NCBI GenBank assembly: GCA_020882975.1
Contig: JAHRFD010000007.1
Span: 1 to 64,000 of the forward strand
Direction of reading: 5' to 3'
Source: Microcoleus sp. EPA2
GTDB taxonomy: Bacteria > Cyanobacteriota > Cyanobacteriia > Cyanobacteriales > Microcoleaceae
DNA: 64,000 bases
Each line of letters begins with the position of its first letter. Position 1 is the stretch's first letter. This document shows, in pieces, positions 1-8,715 of the stretch. Position numbers and translations under genes: made by a program. Under the pieces are notes generated by a model. It was not told the DNA's origin, searched no databases, and saw only the letters and a list, made by a program, of their open reading frames with translations.

Positions 1-80
1 CAAAATCTTATCACTTTTGCGAAAGCTTTTAGTTACAAAATACGTATATTTAACAATTATTTGCAATAAGTGGAAATTAA

Positions 81-115
81 AGCCGTCCTAGAAGGACGGG
101 GCTTTAGACCCAATT
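81..115 (+). repeat. IS200/IS605-type right-end hairpin (remnant)
   Basis: A perfect hairpin, CCGTCCT-AGA-AGGACGG (83-99), is followed by GGGCTTTAGACCC. This arrangement resembles the right end of cyanobacterial IS200/IS605 (tnpB-type) elements, where it ends the element and the omega-RNA scaffold. A very similar hairpin lies on the opposite strand at 33805-33821. No tnpB reading frame is visible in the first 80 bases, so an element could only continue to the left, outside the window. A half copy of the AAAAACCCGGTTT repeat follows at 123-135. Confidence 0.45.
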
Positions 116-140
116 TTTTGGTAAAAACCCGGTTTGTTTG

Positions 141-404
141 CTAGGAATCTTCTTCGTCAACATCCGACAACTTTTCCATTTCCTCAGCAACAAGCGTCTG
201 AAAATCCTCTCCGCAGTGAACGTTAAGATGAATTGCAACACTTATGAACTCTGCTAGAATTTCAGCTTTTTGTCGATCGCTCAAATCAGGTAACTGAAGC
301 TGATGGATTAAAGTAATCACATTTTGACACTCAGTACCCAATTCATCAATTAACGTTTTCAGCGTAGAATTAGTTACAGAAATTGTCCGATCGCTAACTT
401 GCAT
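141..404 (-). CDS. Small hypothetical protein, 87 aa
   Basis: I do not recognise this protein. It is short and acidic, with a C-terminal run of Glu and Asp (residues about 72-87, ending DVDEEDS). It appears alpha-helical and has no membrane segment or signal peptide. The start at 404 follows the stop of an in-frame-less protein fragment by only two bases (407-474), which suggests it was once the second gene of a small operon. Its neighbours are a dispersed repeat and crhR, and neither hints at a role. It is probably a real gene because the reading frame is intact and the composition is normal. Confidence 0.5.
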   Translation of the reverse strand: MQVSDRTISVTNSTLKTLIDELGTECQNVITLIHQLQLPDLSDRQKAEILAEFISVAIHLNVHCGEDFQTLVAEEMEKLSDVDEEDS

Positions 405-406
405 CT

Positions 407-474
407 TTACTTACCTAGTCGTTTTAAAGCTTGCTGAATTCCTTTCTCAAAAGCCAGAATTTCGCTATTATTAA
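407..474 (-). pseudogene. C-terminal gene fragment cut off by a dispersed repeat
   Basis: Reading the minus strand gives a protein-like tail, EINNSEILAFEKGIQQALKR followed by LGK and a stop two bases before the 87-aa gene. Upstream of it the frame runs straight into the dispersed repeat at 475-534 and meets a stop, with no start codon. I infer the 3' end of a small gene that was truncated by repeat insertion or deletion. The fragment is too short to name a family. Confidence 0.3.
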
Positions 475-534
475 TCTCTCTCTTCTCTTCCTTCGCGTCA
501 TGAGCGCCTTCGCGGTTAAATCATTCCGATACAA
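475..534 (+). repeat. Dispersed repeat, family E (CCTTCGCG type)
   Basis: The segment CTCTCTTCTCTTCCTTCGCG followed by CGCCTTCGCGGTTAAATCAT and TCCGATACAACC is nearly identical to 57508-57575, which lies inside the TPR-CHAT gene. A diverged relative in the opposite orientation (GGAATGATTTAACCACAGAG) starts at 6150. The shared core ends at GATACAACC in both full copies. Confidence 0.7.
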
Positions 535-645
535 CCTGAAACGATATCACACCCTTGAAACAAAGTAGAGATGCGATCGTCGATCGCATCTCTACCAAAA
601 TTTAAAGTAAGGCGCGCGCAGCGCACCCTACAAATTACCTACAAA

Positions 646-2130
646 TTAGTAGTTTTGTGGAACAGGAGAACCTGATGCTCCTGAAAGGCTCGGTGACGGA
701 GTGTTACTTGGTCCCGTACCATTCTTAGGCCGCTTCTTGATCAAGATCGGCTTCACACCATTTTCGGCGATCGGGGGATCTTCTTGTTGAGCGTAATCCG
801 CGCCCATCCAAGCTGGACGGCTTTGATCGAAAGCCATTTGCAAAGCAGCAGCGGCGATCGCGTGGGAGTCATACTCCTCAGACAACTGAGACACCAGAGG
901 CAAGAAAGATGCCATCCGTTCCCCAGCCAAGGCTTCGCGAACCTTAGACTGCATCTTTTCCAACTGCCGCGCTTCTATTTGCGCCCGCGTCGGAATATTT
1001 CGCACCGTCAAACTTTGGCGAACGTGACGTTCGATCAAGCGCAGTTTCCGGCGGTCTACTGGTTGGATCAGCGTAATTGCGGTTCCTTCCCGACCAGCCC
1101 GGCCCGTGCGGCCGATCCGGTGAACGTAGCTTTCCACGCTGTCGGGTAAATCGTAGTTAATTACGTGGGTCAAGTGATCCACATCCAAACCGCGGGCTGC
1201 GATGTCAGTCGCCACTACCCAGCGCACCTGACATTGGCGGAACCGCGACAGCAAACGTTCCCGCTGTGCTTGGTTCAAATTACCGTGATATTCATCAACG
1301 CTGTGACCTGCTGCTTGCAGTTGGCTGGTGAGTTCCGCCGCCGACTGCCGAGTCCGCACAAAAATCAGCGCCGATTCCGGGTCTTCCATTTCTAGAATAG
1401 GCTGCAAAGCTCTTGCCTTCGACCAGCCGCGGGGAATCATGTAGACGCCTTGGCCAATGCGCTTCGGTGTTGCTTTTGGTTGTTCTACGGTGACGTTAAC
1501 TGGATTGCACAAATGCCGTGCCACCAATTTGCGAATGGAAGGTTCCATTGTCGCCGAGAAAAATGCCGTTTGACGTTCTTTTGGTGCTGCATCCAAGATT
1601 TTTTCCACATCTTGAATAAAGCCCATGCTCAGCATTTCGTCAGCTTCATCCAAAACCAACCATTTCACTCTGTCGAGTTTCAGGCTTCCCCGGCTCAACA
1701 TATCCAAGATACGTCCTGGTGTACCGACCACAATGTGAACGCCACGTTTCAAGCGCTGCATTTGGCGCTCGATCGACTGACCACCGTACACCGTCAAAAC
1801 TTGTAGAGAGCGACCTACTTTCACCGGGCCATCATTACTAATACCGCTCAAATCACGGATGGCTTCAGTTACTTGCATCGCCAATTCGCGAGTTGGTGTC
1901 AGCACCAGTGCTTGCACCGCAGTTACATCTAAATCAATCCGCTCCAAGATGGGCAACGAGAATGCTGCCGTTTTGCCCGTTCCAGTTTGGGCTTGACCCA
2001 CAACGTCGCGACCTGCTAGCAAGTGCGGAATTGCTTGTACTTGGATGGGAGTAGGTTCTGTAAAGCCTAGTGTTTCCAGATGGAGAACGAGTTCTTCCGA
2101 AAGACCCAAGCCTTCAAACAATAAATTCAT
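646..2130 (-). CDS. crhR: DEAD-box RNA helicase, CrhR type
   Basis: This is an ATP-dependent RNA helicase that unwinds RNA secondary structure. CrhR in Synechocystis is redox- and cold-regulated and acts on mRNA and polysomes. Visible motifs, in order: Q-motif region around PTPIQ (26-30), Walker A AQTGTGKT (47-54), PTRELA (79-84), TPGR (137-140), DEAD (161-164), FFSAT and, in the second RecA domain, RGLD and HRIGRTGRAGREG. The C-terminal tail is Pro/Ser/Asn-rich and disordered-looking. The length of 494 aa matches CrhR. The 588-nt region upstream on its strand is unusually long and structured, which fits the post-transcriptional control known for crhR, though control here is inferred. The family assignment is firm; CrhR versus another DEAD-box paralogue is likely but not certain. 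Confidence 0.9.
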   Translation of the reverse strand: MNLLFEGLGLSEELVLHLETLGFTEPTPIQVQAIPHLLAGRDVVGQAQTGTGKTAAFSLPILERIDLDVTAVQALVLTPTRELAMQVTEAIRDLSGISNDGPVKVGRSLQVLTVYGGQSIERQMQRLKRGVHIVVGTPGRILDMLSRGSLKLDRVKWLVLDEADEMLSMGFIQDVEKILDAAPKERQTAFFSATMEPSIRKLVARHLCNPVNVTVEQPKATPKRIGQGVYMIPRGWSKARALQPILEMEDPESALIFVRTRQSAAELTSQLQAAGHSVDEYHGNLNQAQRERLLSRFRQCQVRWVVATDIAARGLDVDHLTHVINYDLPDSVESYVHRIGRTGRAGREGTAITLIQPVDRRKLRLIERHVRQSLTVRNIPTRAQIEARQLEKMQSKVREALAGERMASFLPLVSQLSEEYDSHAIAAAALQMAFDQSRPAWMGADYAQQEDPPIAENGVKPILIKKRPKNGTGPSNTPSPSLSGASGSPVPQNY

Positions 2131-2718
2131 TAATGCTCCTAATAACGAGTCTTAGCCTTCTAAGTCGCCCAACTCGGATGCGGATTTCTGCTCTAGGGCA
2201 GGAACTCATAAGAGTTCTGTATGGTGCTGCGCCTGCGCGCACCTTTTTAAATAGCAATCGAGTATAGGGCAGCTCCGTCGATGGTGACTAATTTACCAAT
2301 TCGACAGCCGTCTTTGATTTTGTGACATGACCTACACAAACCGCCAGCGGTTTGTTGTAAGCTTTCAACAGCCTTTAACAGGATATTGAACTTCCTTTGA
2401 GGTACTCGCCAGTTTTCCCTCTTGGGCTTTTTATAGTGAGGATTATGACTAGCCCCACTTCACTAAATAGTAGTAACCACGTTTATTGGTTCAGGCGCTA
2501 TCCCGCAATCTTTCGTCTACGGGATTAAGTAAGGGATGTAGCGACCGTCACCGCCTATCAGCTCTACACTCCTTCGGCATACCGTTGTGGTGTGGGGCCG
2601 ACGGCGAAGCAATCTAAGATCATCCCGCTTATGTCTGGCTTGTTACTAATATTATAGCTGTTTACATTCAGAAACAAAACATTAAATTTGTTAAAACTTT
2701 CTGATTGTTCTGTAGAGA
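2131..2718 (-). other. Long rimO-crhR spacer; candidate structured RNA
   Basis: There is no intact gene in these 588 bases. On the crhR strand the part at about 2330-2640 is rich in paired segments: GCGGGAT near 2630 can pair with ATCCCGC near 2500, and GGGATTAAG/CTTAATCCC-like elements and GCTTCGCCGTCGGC lie between. It is followed by an open but start-less frame (to the stop at 2247) that encodes a Cys-containing segment, LCRSCHKIKDGC. The layout of a compact structured RNA followed by a degraded short frame is what an OMEGA/HEARO-type element remnant or a long crhR leader would look like. I cannot decide between these by eye. A small hairpin AACTC-ATAA-GAGTT sits near 2209. Confidence 0.3.
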
Positions 2719-4035
2719 CTAACTACTGACTTGACCGTAAAGGTCGTAGACGTCTGCACCAGTAATTTTCACGGATACCATTGAACCGAGCCTCGCTTGT
2801 CCTGTAACATAGACGAGTCCGTCTACTTCGGGGGAGAACCGGGCGGATCTACCAATCAACTCACCTGTCTCTGGTTGTTCTTGTTCTATCAGGACATCGA
2901 CTACCTGACCAACAGATGCTTGATTCTTCTTCAATGATATAGGTTGTTGTGCCGCCATTACCAAATTGCGCCGCATTTCCATTATTTCTGCTGGTAATTG
3001 CTGAGGCAAACTGTAGGCTGGCGTTCCTTCTTCTGGGGAAAATACGAAAACTCCTACGTGATCGAATTCGTGGCGCTTGACAAATTCCAGCAAGTGTGCT
3101 GCGTGTTCGTCTGTTTCGCCGGGGAAGCCGACAATAAAAGTTGTCCGCATTACCGCACCGGGAATTGATGCTTTCAGCCGATCGACTATAGCATCATTAA
3201 TCCCAGCTTGACTAGGCCGATTCATTGCCCGGAGAATTTCGGGATGGGAATGTTGCAGAGGTAAATCCAAGTATGGCAAAACGTTTGGCGTTTCTCGCAT
3301 TGCCTCGACAACTTGCGGAGTCAGACCTGTAGGATAGGCGTAGTGCATCCGAATCCAAGGTACATCTACTTTACCCAAAGCCCGAAGCAGTTCGGCTAGT
3401 TTGGGTTCCCCATAAATATCTTTGCCGTAGTTGGTGGTAATTTGAGAAATTAGGATAATTTCCTTTACCCCTTCGGAGGCTAATTGCTTAGCTTCGGCGA
3501 CAATAGATTCGATGGTGCGCGATCGCTGATTTCCGCGCAAGTGGGGGATGATGCAAAAAGCACAGCGGTAGTCGCAGCCTTCGGCTATTCGCAGATAGGC
3601 GACACCTTCGGATGTCGTGCGATAGCGGGGAGTGGTTTCATCAGCGATGTAAGTTGGTTCCTTCGAGACGAGGGAAACTCGATCGCCTTTTTCCACCTGT
3701 TGCATTACATCGACGATTTTATGATAGTCGCCAGTGCCGACAATTGCCACTGCTTCGGGCAATTCATCGAGCAATTCCTGTTGAAAATGCTGTGCCATGC
3801 AGCCGGTGATGACTACTTTTTTCTTAGCTTCGGCCAATTCTACCAGGGTGCGGACTGATTCTTCTCGCGCAGCTTGGATAAAACTGCAAGTATTGACGAC
3901 GACGTAATCCGCTAATTCTTCATTAGAATCGACTTGATAGCCTGCTTGAGCCAGCAAGCCAATCATGTGTTCGGTATCAATGCGATTTTTTTCGCAGCCG
4001 AGGTGGGTAAATGCGATCGTTGGCTTCGTTGCCAT
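2719..4035 (-). CDS. rimO: Ribosomal protein S12 methylthiotransferase RimO
   Basis: A radical-SAM enzyme that methylthiolates the conserved aspartate of ribosomal protein S12 (beta-methylthio-Asp). The N-terminal UPF0004 domain has the three cluster cysteines C14, C50 and C79. The radical-SAM motif CDYRCAFC gives C154, C158 and C161, and a TRAM domain occupies the last 60 or so residues. The 438-residue length is typical. It lies upstream of crhR on the same strand but 588 bases away, so they are probably not one simple operon. No internal anomaly is seen. Confidence 0.93.
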   Translation of the reverse strand: MATKPTIAFTHLGCEKNRIDTEHMIGLLAQAGYQVDSNEELADYVVVNTCSFIQAAREESVRTLVELAEAKKKVVITGCMAQHFQQELLDELPEAVAIVGTGDYHKIVDVMQQVEKGDRVSLVSKEPTYIADETTPRYRTTSEGVAYLRIAEGCDYRCAFCIIPHLRGNQRSRTIESIVAEAKQLASEGVKEIILISQITTNYGKDIYGEPKLAELLRALGKVDVPWIRMHYAYPTGLTPQVVEAMRETPNVLPYLDLPLQHSHPEILRAMNRPSQAGINDAIVDRLKASIPGAVMRTTFIVGFPGETDEHAAHLLEFVKRHEFDHVGVFVFSPEEGTPAYSLPQQLPAEIMEMRRNLVMAAQQPISLKKNQASVGQVVDVLIEQEQPETGELIGRSARFSPEVDGLVYVTGQARLGSMVSVKITGADVYDLYGQVSS

Positions 4036-4146
4036 GCAGTAATATTTGCTGTTGCGCTATTTTCGAGAACGTTTTATGGTATCACACAATTTTACAAATA
4101 GCAATGTGTCGGTGGATGCGATCGGGGACTGAAGCGTCAAAACTAG

Positions 4147-4210
4147 AGAAACCGGGTTTTTACGAGAATACTGCGTTAGGGCGACAGAAACCCGAAAAAA
4201 CCCGGTTTCT
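4147..4210. repeat. MITE-like inverted repeat, family A (ACCGGGTTTTT)
   Basis: AGAAACCGGGTTTTTACGAG ... AAAAAACCCGGTTTCT forms a 64-bp element with about 15-bp inverted ends. Close copies lie at 41682-41744 and 41768-41831, and related longer forms at 24782-24873 and 52215-52302. The frames that open across it are repeat artefacts. Confidence 0.75.
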
Positions 4211-4235
4211 GACCACCCGTGCGTAAACCCCCCTT

Positions 4236-4293
4236 GACTATACGAGCGGTTGAAACCGCTCGTATAGTCAAACAAAGTCCGCCGACGCGGACT
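4236..4293. repeat. Two adjacent strong hairpins (palindromic repeat)
   Basis: The first hairpin (4236-4269) has perfect 16-bp arms, GACTATACGAGCGGTT and its complement, with a two-base loop. The second (4276-4293) is AGTCCGC-CGAC-GCGGACT. Both lie in the 380-base spacer between rimO and the Uma2 gene. They look like a REP-like dispersed cyanobacterial element and could also stop transcription. The rest of the 4036-4415 spacer holds no recognisable gene. Confidence 0.6.
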
Positions 4294-4415
4294 AAGAAAT
4301 AGAGGCTCTTTGGTTTGTTGCTGTCAAAGTTAAGTTGTTTTTAGTAGATTAAATAGTCGCCAACCCATCGTAATATCATCCAATCTTCGATCGCCATTTG
4401 CATAATTTTTACTCG

Positions 4416-5039
4416 CTAATTCGGCAATCCAGCCCGAAAAATCTGTTCCGCTGTTAATTTCAACTCTGGAAAAGCCAGCGACTCAATCCTCTCGCTTCCC
4501 CTAAACTGTTTGACCTGATACTCCCCATCTACTAATTGATAAACCGAGAGTGTTGGTTGTTTGGGATTGCCGATGAAATTGCGACCGCCCAATCCTAAAT
4601 AATCGACAATCCAGTATTCGGGAATGCCCATTTCCTCATAGTCAGAAGCTTTGAAAAAATAATCATCCCGCCAGTTCGTACTGACGACCTCTACAGCCAA
4701 TCGCACCGAAGACCCCATCGTGATGACGGATTCTTTTTTCCAGCGTGGCTCCTTTGCAAGTGTGGTTCTATCTAGGACTATTAAGTCTGGTTGATAACCT
4801 GCTTCGTCACGGGAAAGTTTGAGTAAGCAATCACCTGGAATTGAGTAAGGCAATTCACGACGGTCAATTTCAACTGCTAGTTTTGAGTTTATAAAACCCG
4901 TAACTTCGGAATGGTCGCCAGTTCCTAAAGGCATTTCAATAATTACTCCATTGTGTAGTTCGTACTTATGGACAGAGTTCTCTGGATACCAAGCAACGAA
5001 CTCATCAAACGAGATTGTTTTGGATATGGTTTGGATCAT
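4416..5039 (-). CDS. Uma2 family (DUF820) putative restriction endonuclease-like protein, copy 1
   Basis: A member of the very abundant cyanobacterial Uma2/DUF820 family, which has a PD-(D/E)XK nuclease fold; the cellular role is not established. Visible core: YQPDLIVLD, then RLAVEVVSTN (the acidic residue and following strand) and EEMGIPEYWIVD near the C-terminus. I choose the ATG at 5039 (protein starting MIQTISKT) rather than the upstream ATG at 5090, because the tandem copy at 5251-5886 starts at exactly the same motif and the sequence upstream of both is a shared non-coding segment. It is about 80% identical by eye to copy 2, so a recent tandem duplication is likely. Confidence 0.85.
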   Translation of the reverse strand: MIQTISKTISFDEFVAWYPENSVHKYELHNGVIIEMPLGTGDHSEVTGFINSKLAVEIDRRELPYSIPGDCLLKLSRDEAGYQPDLIVLDRTTLAKEPRWKKESVITMGSSVRLAVEVVSTNWRDDYFFKASDYEEMGIPEYWIVDYLGLGGRNFIGNPKQPTLSVYQLVDGEYQVKQFRGSERIESLAFPELKLTAEQIFRAGLPN

Positions 5040-5250
5040 GTTGCTGTTTCCTCTGTTGATTAGTATACGGAAAGCTAGAAGATGGCACAATGATAGATGC
5101 TATCGTTGACAAATTGGACTGTAGCTGATAAAAGTGCGATCGCCCGTCCCGACAAAACAGCACTTGGTACAAAACGACGATTTATTAAAAAAATGGTGTT
5201 CTTTTCTACCCGATTTGATATTCTTTTAATACGCGATCGCAGCATTCGTT

Positions 5251-5886
5251 CTAAGTCGGCTCGGTTGCAGGCAATCCAGCTCGAAAAATCACCTCCGCCG
5301 TCAACCTCAACTCTGGGAAAGCCAGCGACTCAACTATGTCATCGCCCTTAAACTGTTTTACCTGATACTCGCCGTCAACCAACTGGCAAACCGATAATGT
5401 GGGTTGTTTGGGATTGCCGATGAACTTGCGGCCGCCCAAACCGAGGTAGTCCGCAATCCAGTATTCGGGGATGCCCATTTCTTCGTAGTCGGCGAATTTG
5501 AGATGGTAATCGTCCCGCCAGTTGGTACTGACCACCTCTACAGCCAGTCGCACCGAAGAACCCATCGTGATGATGGATTCTTTTTTATAGCGCGGTTCGT
5601 TTGCAAGTGCGGTTCTATCTAGGACAATTACATCTGGTTGGTAGCCTGCTTCGTCACGGACGGGTTTGAGTAGGCAGTGACCAGGGATTGAGTAGGGTAA
5701 TTGGAGTCGTCTGATTTCAAAATTGATTTCACTGGAAAGAAAACCTATAACGTCGGCATGGTCGCCAGTTCCTAAAGGCATTTCAACAATTACTCCATTG
5801 TGTAGTTCGTACTTATGGACAGAGTTCTCTGGATACCAAGCAACGAACTCATCAAACGTGATTGTTTTCGATATGGTTTGGATCAT
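5251..5886 (-). CDS. Uma2 family (DUF820) protein, copy 2 (tandem duplicate)
   Basis: This is the paralogue of the gene just downstream at 4416-5039. It starts with the same MIQTISKTI..FDEFVAWYPENS segment and has the same nuclease-fold core (YQPDVIVLD, RLAVEVVSTNW, EEMGIPEYWIADYLG). Differences cluster in the segment around residues 47-65. The upstream 50 bases (TTGCTGTTTCCTCTGT..GATTAGTATRCGGAAAGCT) are also shared with copy 1, so the duplicated unit includes the leader and probably the promoter. Function is unknown beyond the predicted PD-(D/E)XK fold. Confidence 0.85.
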   Translation of the reverse strand: MIQTISKTITFDEFVAWYPENSVHKYELHNGVIVEMPLGTGDHADVIGFLSSEINFEIRRLQLPYSIPGHCLLKPVRDEAGYQPDVIVLDRTALANEPRYKKESIITMGSSVRLAVEVVSTNWRDDYHLKFADYEEMGIPEYWIADYLGLGGRKFIGNPKQPTLSVCQLVDGEYQVKQFKGDDIVESLAFPELRLTAEVIFRAGLPATEPT

Positions 5887-5968
5887 GTTGCTGTTTCCTC
5901 TGTCTGGTGATTAGTATGCGGAAAGCTAAAAGATGGCACAAGTCTTTTCGGTAAAATACTGAAAATTC

Positions 5969-5997
5969 TTGACATAGGAAGTGAAGTTTGTTATTAT
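5969..5997 (+). promoter_or_regulatory. Near-consensus sigma70 promoter pointing at no gene
   Basis: TTGACA (5969-5974), a 17-base spacer and TATTAT (5992-5997) on the plus strand. The downstream plus strand has no coding gene before mysC/mysD antisense sequence, so it could drive a small RNA or an antisense transcript to the 3' end of mysD. The rest of the 350-base spacer (5887-6236) holds the leader of the Uma2 gene, short hairpins (CACA-GATTT-TGTG near 6086) and a family E repeat relative at about 6150-6202. Confidence 0.45.
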
Positions 5998-6149
5998 ATA
6001 GCGCCCATAATATCAAAATACCGATCGCGCCGATCGACTGAATCTCAAAGTATCTACAGAAATTCTTGATACGATCATTATTTCACAGATTTTGTGATGT
6101 TTTACCTACTCCGATCGCAAACTGAGCCAAATATCGTTGACCGTTATAT

Positions 6150-6202
6150 CGGAATGATTTAACCACAGAGGACGCAGAGAACACAGAGAGAACAGAGAGA
6201 AA
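6150..6202 (-). repeat. Diverged family E dispersed repeat
   Basis: GGAATGATTTAACCACAGAG followed by purine-rich GACGCAGAGAACACAGAGAG is the reverse-orientation relative of the repeats at 475-534 and 57508-57575. It lies just downstream of mysD. Confidence 0.5.
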
Positions 6203-6236
6203 TGAATAATTCCGATGCTAACGGAACTGATATAAG

Positions 6237-7262
6237 TCATCTGTGCAAAGCATTTTGCAACATACTCTCAAAAAAACTATCCAGAGAAGTTCCTGATGCT
6301 TTCGTCATCGCAGAAAGCACACTTTTCTGAGCAAAGGAACAGTACAATCCTGCTTCCAAAAACCAAGGTTTTCCCTGCGGATCGATGCGGAAATCAAATA
6401 GACTATAATCGCGACATCCCAAAGCAATATGGGATTTTCTCGCCATATCCCAAACTCTCTCAGTTGCCGAATCGCTGATGTCAACTATCCACGATTTGGT
6501 ACTATCTTTCGCGGCATAACCCAAGCTGCCATCATCATTTTGTTTCAGCTTGTCGGCATAACTCCGAATTGGCATTGTCTCAGCATTTAGAGCATATTCT
6601 TCTAGTGGCAAACAGATTAATTCCCCTGCTTTGACGATAATTCCACAGCGAACTTCTCTACCCAATTCAATAAATTTTTCTACTAATACTTCATCCGAAT
6701 GAGTTAATGCTTTCTGCAAAGCTGCATCATAGTCAGCAGCATCTTTAACGAAGGTTACTCCAATGGAATTATCACCATTTAGTGGCTTGAGGACGACTGG
6801 GAAATCAATCAAAGTTCGATCGCCCGCACGGACAATTTCTCCCAACGGTACACTCACCCCAGCCGCTGCTACCACCGCCTTCGTCCTCGCTTTATCCGCC
6901 ACCAGCGCCATCAACTCCGCCGGATTACCCACATAGGGAATACTCAGCAGATCGAACAAACTGCGGTATTGAGTCATTCCTGGAATGCAAAACATCTGGG
7001 GGATCGTTACATCAATTTTGAGGTCGGTCAGCACCTGCACAGCCCCCGCTAAAGACATGGGATTAGCCGCCGCGATCGCACTTCGATCGAGAGATGTCGG
7101 AAAACGCCAAGTGCGATCGGGAGAAACATAGGCAATATGAAATTCATACAGTGCTGAATTAGCCGTATTCTCCAAGCAATCTTGAGCATAAAGGCGCGAC
7201 AAATCGCAGTAAAAATCACTGACTGCCGATCCAACTAAATGCAAAACTCGTAATACTGACAT
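6237..7262 (-). CDS. mysD: MysD: D-Ala-D-Ala ligase-like MAA synthase
   Basis: An ATP-grasp ligase of the D-Ala-D-Ala ligase superfamily. In MAA biosynthesis MysD condenses an amino acid (Ser, Thr or Gly) onto mycosporine-glycine, giving shinorine, porphyra-334 or mycosporine-2-glycine. The 341-aa length is typical. Visible ATP-grasp features include DKARTKAVVAAAGV (around 122-135), FPVVLKPLNGDNSIGV (about 154-169), the EKFIELGREVRCGI strand and DFRIDPQGKPWFLEA near the C-terminus. It starts four bases after mysC, so the two are translated from one message. Known pathways use either MysD or an NRPS-like MysE for this step; this organism has the MysD route. The amino acid used cannot be read from sequence. 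Confidence 0.88.
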   Translation of the reverse strand: MSVLRVLHLVGSAVSDFYCDLSRLYAQDCLENTANSALYEFHIAYVSPDRTWRFPTSLDRSAIAAANPMSLAGAVQVLTDLKIDVTIPQMFCIPGMTQYRSLFDLLSIPYVGNPAELMALVADKARTKAVVAAAGVSVPLGEIVRAGDRTLIDFPVVLKPLNGDNSIGVTFVKDAADYDAALQKALTHSDEVLVEKFIELGREVRCGIIVKAGELICLPLEEYALNAETMPIRSYADKLKQNDDGSLGYAAKDSTKSWIVDISDSATERVWDMARKSHIALGCRDYSLFDFRIDPQGKPWFLEAGLYCSFAQKSVLSAMTKASGTSLDSFFESMLQNALHR

Positions 7263-7266
7263 ATAC

Positions 7267-8658
7267 TCAATCTCCTCCTATTTCCACAAGTTTGCCAATA
7301 TTAAAATCAATCCGAATCCACTCTTTCGGCTTCTGCAAATTTCCCCACAATAACAAGGGAATTTGCCAATGATGCACCATCAAAAATGGTAACGGATCGT
7401 TCCAATCGAAGATGGCATCTTTACCTTGGGTGATAATTTTTAACCGCTCAGAAACTAGCTTTGGTGAGGACAAATTAGTCACCAATCGCCAAATTTCGTG
7501 GTAAATCCAGTAAGTCGGGTGGCTAGATGCTAAGGGCTGCACAGTTTCTGGTAGCGGATTCGGATCTAAATAAGCTTTAGCTACATCGGGATGGTTGTAA
7601 AACATCGTGATGGCTGAATGGGTGCGGGGATTACATTCGATCGCGTAAATCTCTCCATCATCCGCCGCCTGAATGAAATCAAAGGAAACTTGTCCAGTCA
7701 AATTGAGACTTTTGGCAAACTGACGAATCCAATTTTCGATATCCGGGCGATCGACATTTTCGTAGTTTACCTGAAATGCCGATGATTCACAGCAACAGTG
7801 CAACTGAACATGACCGTTACGGATGGTACTGTGAGTGCAAAACTCTTGTCCTGGAATATACTCTTGCATAATCCAAGGTTTACTCTCAGAAATTGGTAAA
7901 GAGTTGACAAAAGCGGCCGTCTCTGATGGGGTTGGGCAGGGTAATTTAGTTAAGTTTAACCTGCGGATAGAATCGTAGGGAATACTTTTGATAATGTACG
8001 GGCGCTGTGCATCACTAAAATCAAAATCAATTACTTGCTGGGCATTGGTAATGCGATAGGACTTCGGGACTCGCAGCCCCAAGGCTTCCGCAGCGGAGGC
8101 AAATGTATATTTATCATCCAATCTTTGCAAGGTTTCCACATCGACGTGCATTACGGTACAGTGGGGAGAAAGTACACTTTTGACTTTGGCATCGTAGTAA
8201 CTCGCGACGGGGCTGCACACGGGAACATAAACATTAACTCCCTCTTGTTGAACAATTTTCAAGAGTGCTTGGGAGTATTCTTCTGTTTGGGGATTGGGTA
8301 CTGTGTAAAAGCGATCGATCGCCCAAGAGTAACGATGACCAGTCAGCCAGTATTTCTCGGTTTCTATCAAAATTACTCGATGACCGGCTTTGTGGAAAGA
8401 TCTCGCTAGCTGTAATGCCTTAGTCATCTTACCCCCACTTATCAAAATTGTTTGGGGATTAGCTGTAGTCGGTGGAGACTGGAACGGTTTGATGATGATG
8501 GCTCTGAGCAAGGCTAGGATTGTCAAAGCGAGATTCAGGGGCATTACTAATAGCAACAAAGTGAGAGTTGCTAGGGTTTTAAGTGCTGTTTGGAAGCGTC
8601 GGCTCTCTGGGTTTGTGTCCTGTTCAGATGGCATCGCTGCAACTGAAATTGTTTTCAT
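7267..8658 (-). CDS. mysC: MysC: ATP-grasp mycosporine-glycine synthase
   Basis: An ATP-grasp enzyme that joins glycine to 4-deoxygadusol, giving mycosporine-glycine, the third step of MAA biosynthesis. The 463-aa protein has a hydrophobic N-terminal stretch (about residues 28-55, LATLTLLLLVMPLNLALTIL) that could tether it to the membrane, then a Rossmann-like pre-ATP-grasp part beginning ISGGKMTKALQLARSFHKAG. The ATP-grasp core includes YIIKSIPYDSIRR, WIMQEYIPGQEFCTH and the metal-binding segment YAIECNPRTHSAITMFYNHP. It sits between mysB (240 bases upstream, separated by a MITE) and mysD (four bases downstream). Confidence 0.9.
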   Translation of the reverse strand: MKTISVAAMPSEQDTNPESRRFQTALKTLATLTLLLLVMPLNLALTILALLRAIIIKPFQSPPTTANPQTILISGGKMTKALQLARSFHKAGHRVILIETEKYWLTGHRYSWAIDRFYTVPNPQTEEYSQALLKIVQQEGVNVYVPVCSPVASYYDAKVKSVLSPHCTVMHVDVETLQRLDDKYTFASAAEALGLRVPKSYRITNAQQVIDFDFSDAQRPYIIKSIPYDSIRRLNLTKLPCPTPSETAAFVNSLPISESKPWIMQEYIPGQEFCTHSTIRNGHVQLHCCCESSAFQVNYENVDRPDIENWIRQFAKSLNLTGQVSFDFIQAADDGEIYAIECNPRTHSAITMFYNHPDVAKAYLDPNPLPETVQPLASSHPTYWIYHEIWRLVTNLSSPKLVSERLKIITQGKDAIFDWNDPLPFLMVHHWQIPLLLWGNLQKPKEWIRIDFNIGKLVEIGGD

Positions 8659-8715
8659 AATAAGTTTCTGGTATGACCGTAAAAATTTTCCTAATACTAA
8701 ATCAATGGACTATCG

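Noticed and set aside
4057..4275. A 72-codon minus-strand frame in the rimO-Uma2 spacer
   Set aside because: It is composed of the family A repeat and the GACTATACGAGCGG hairpin and has no protein-like features.
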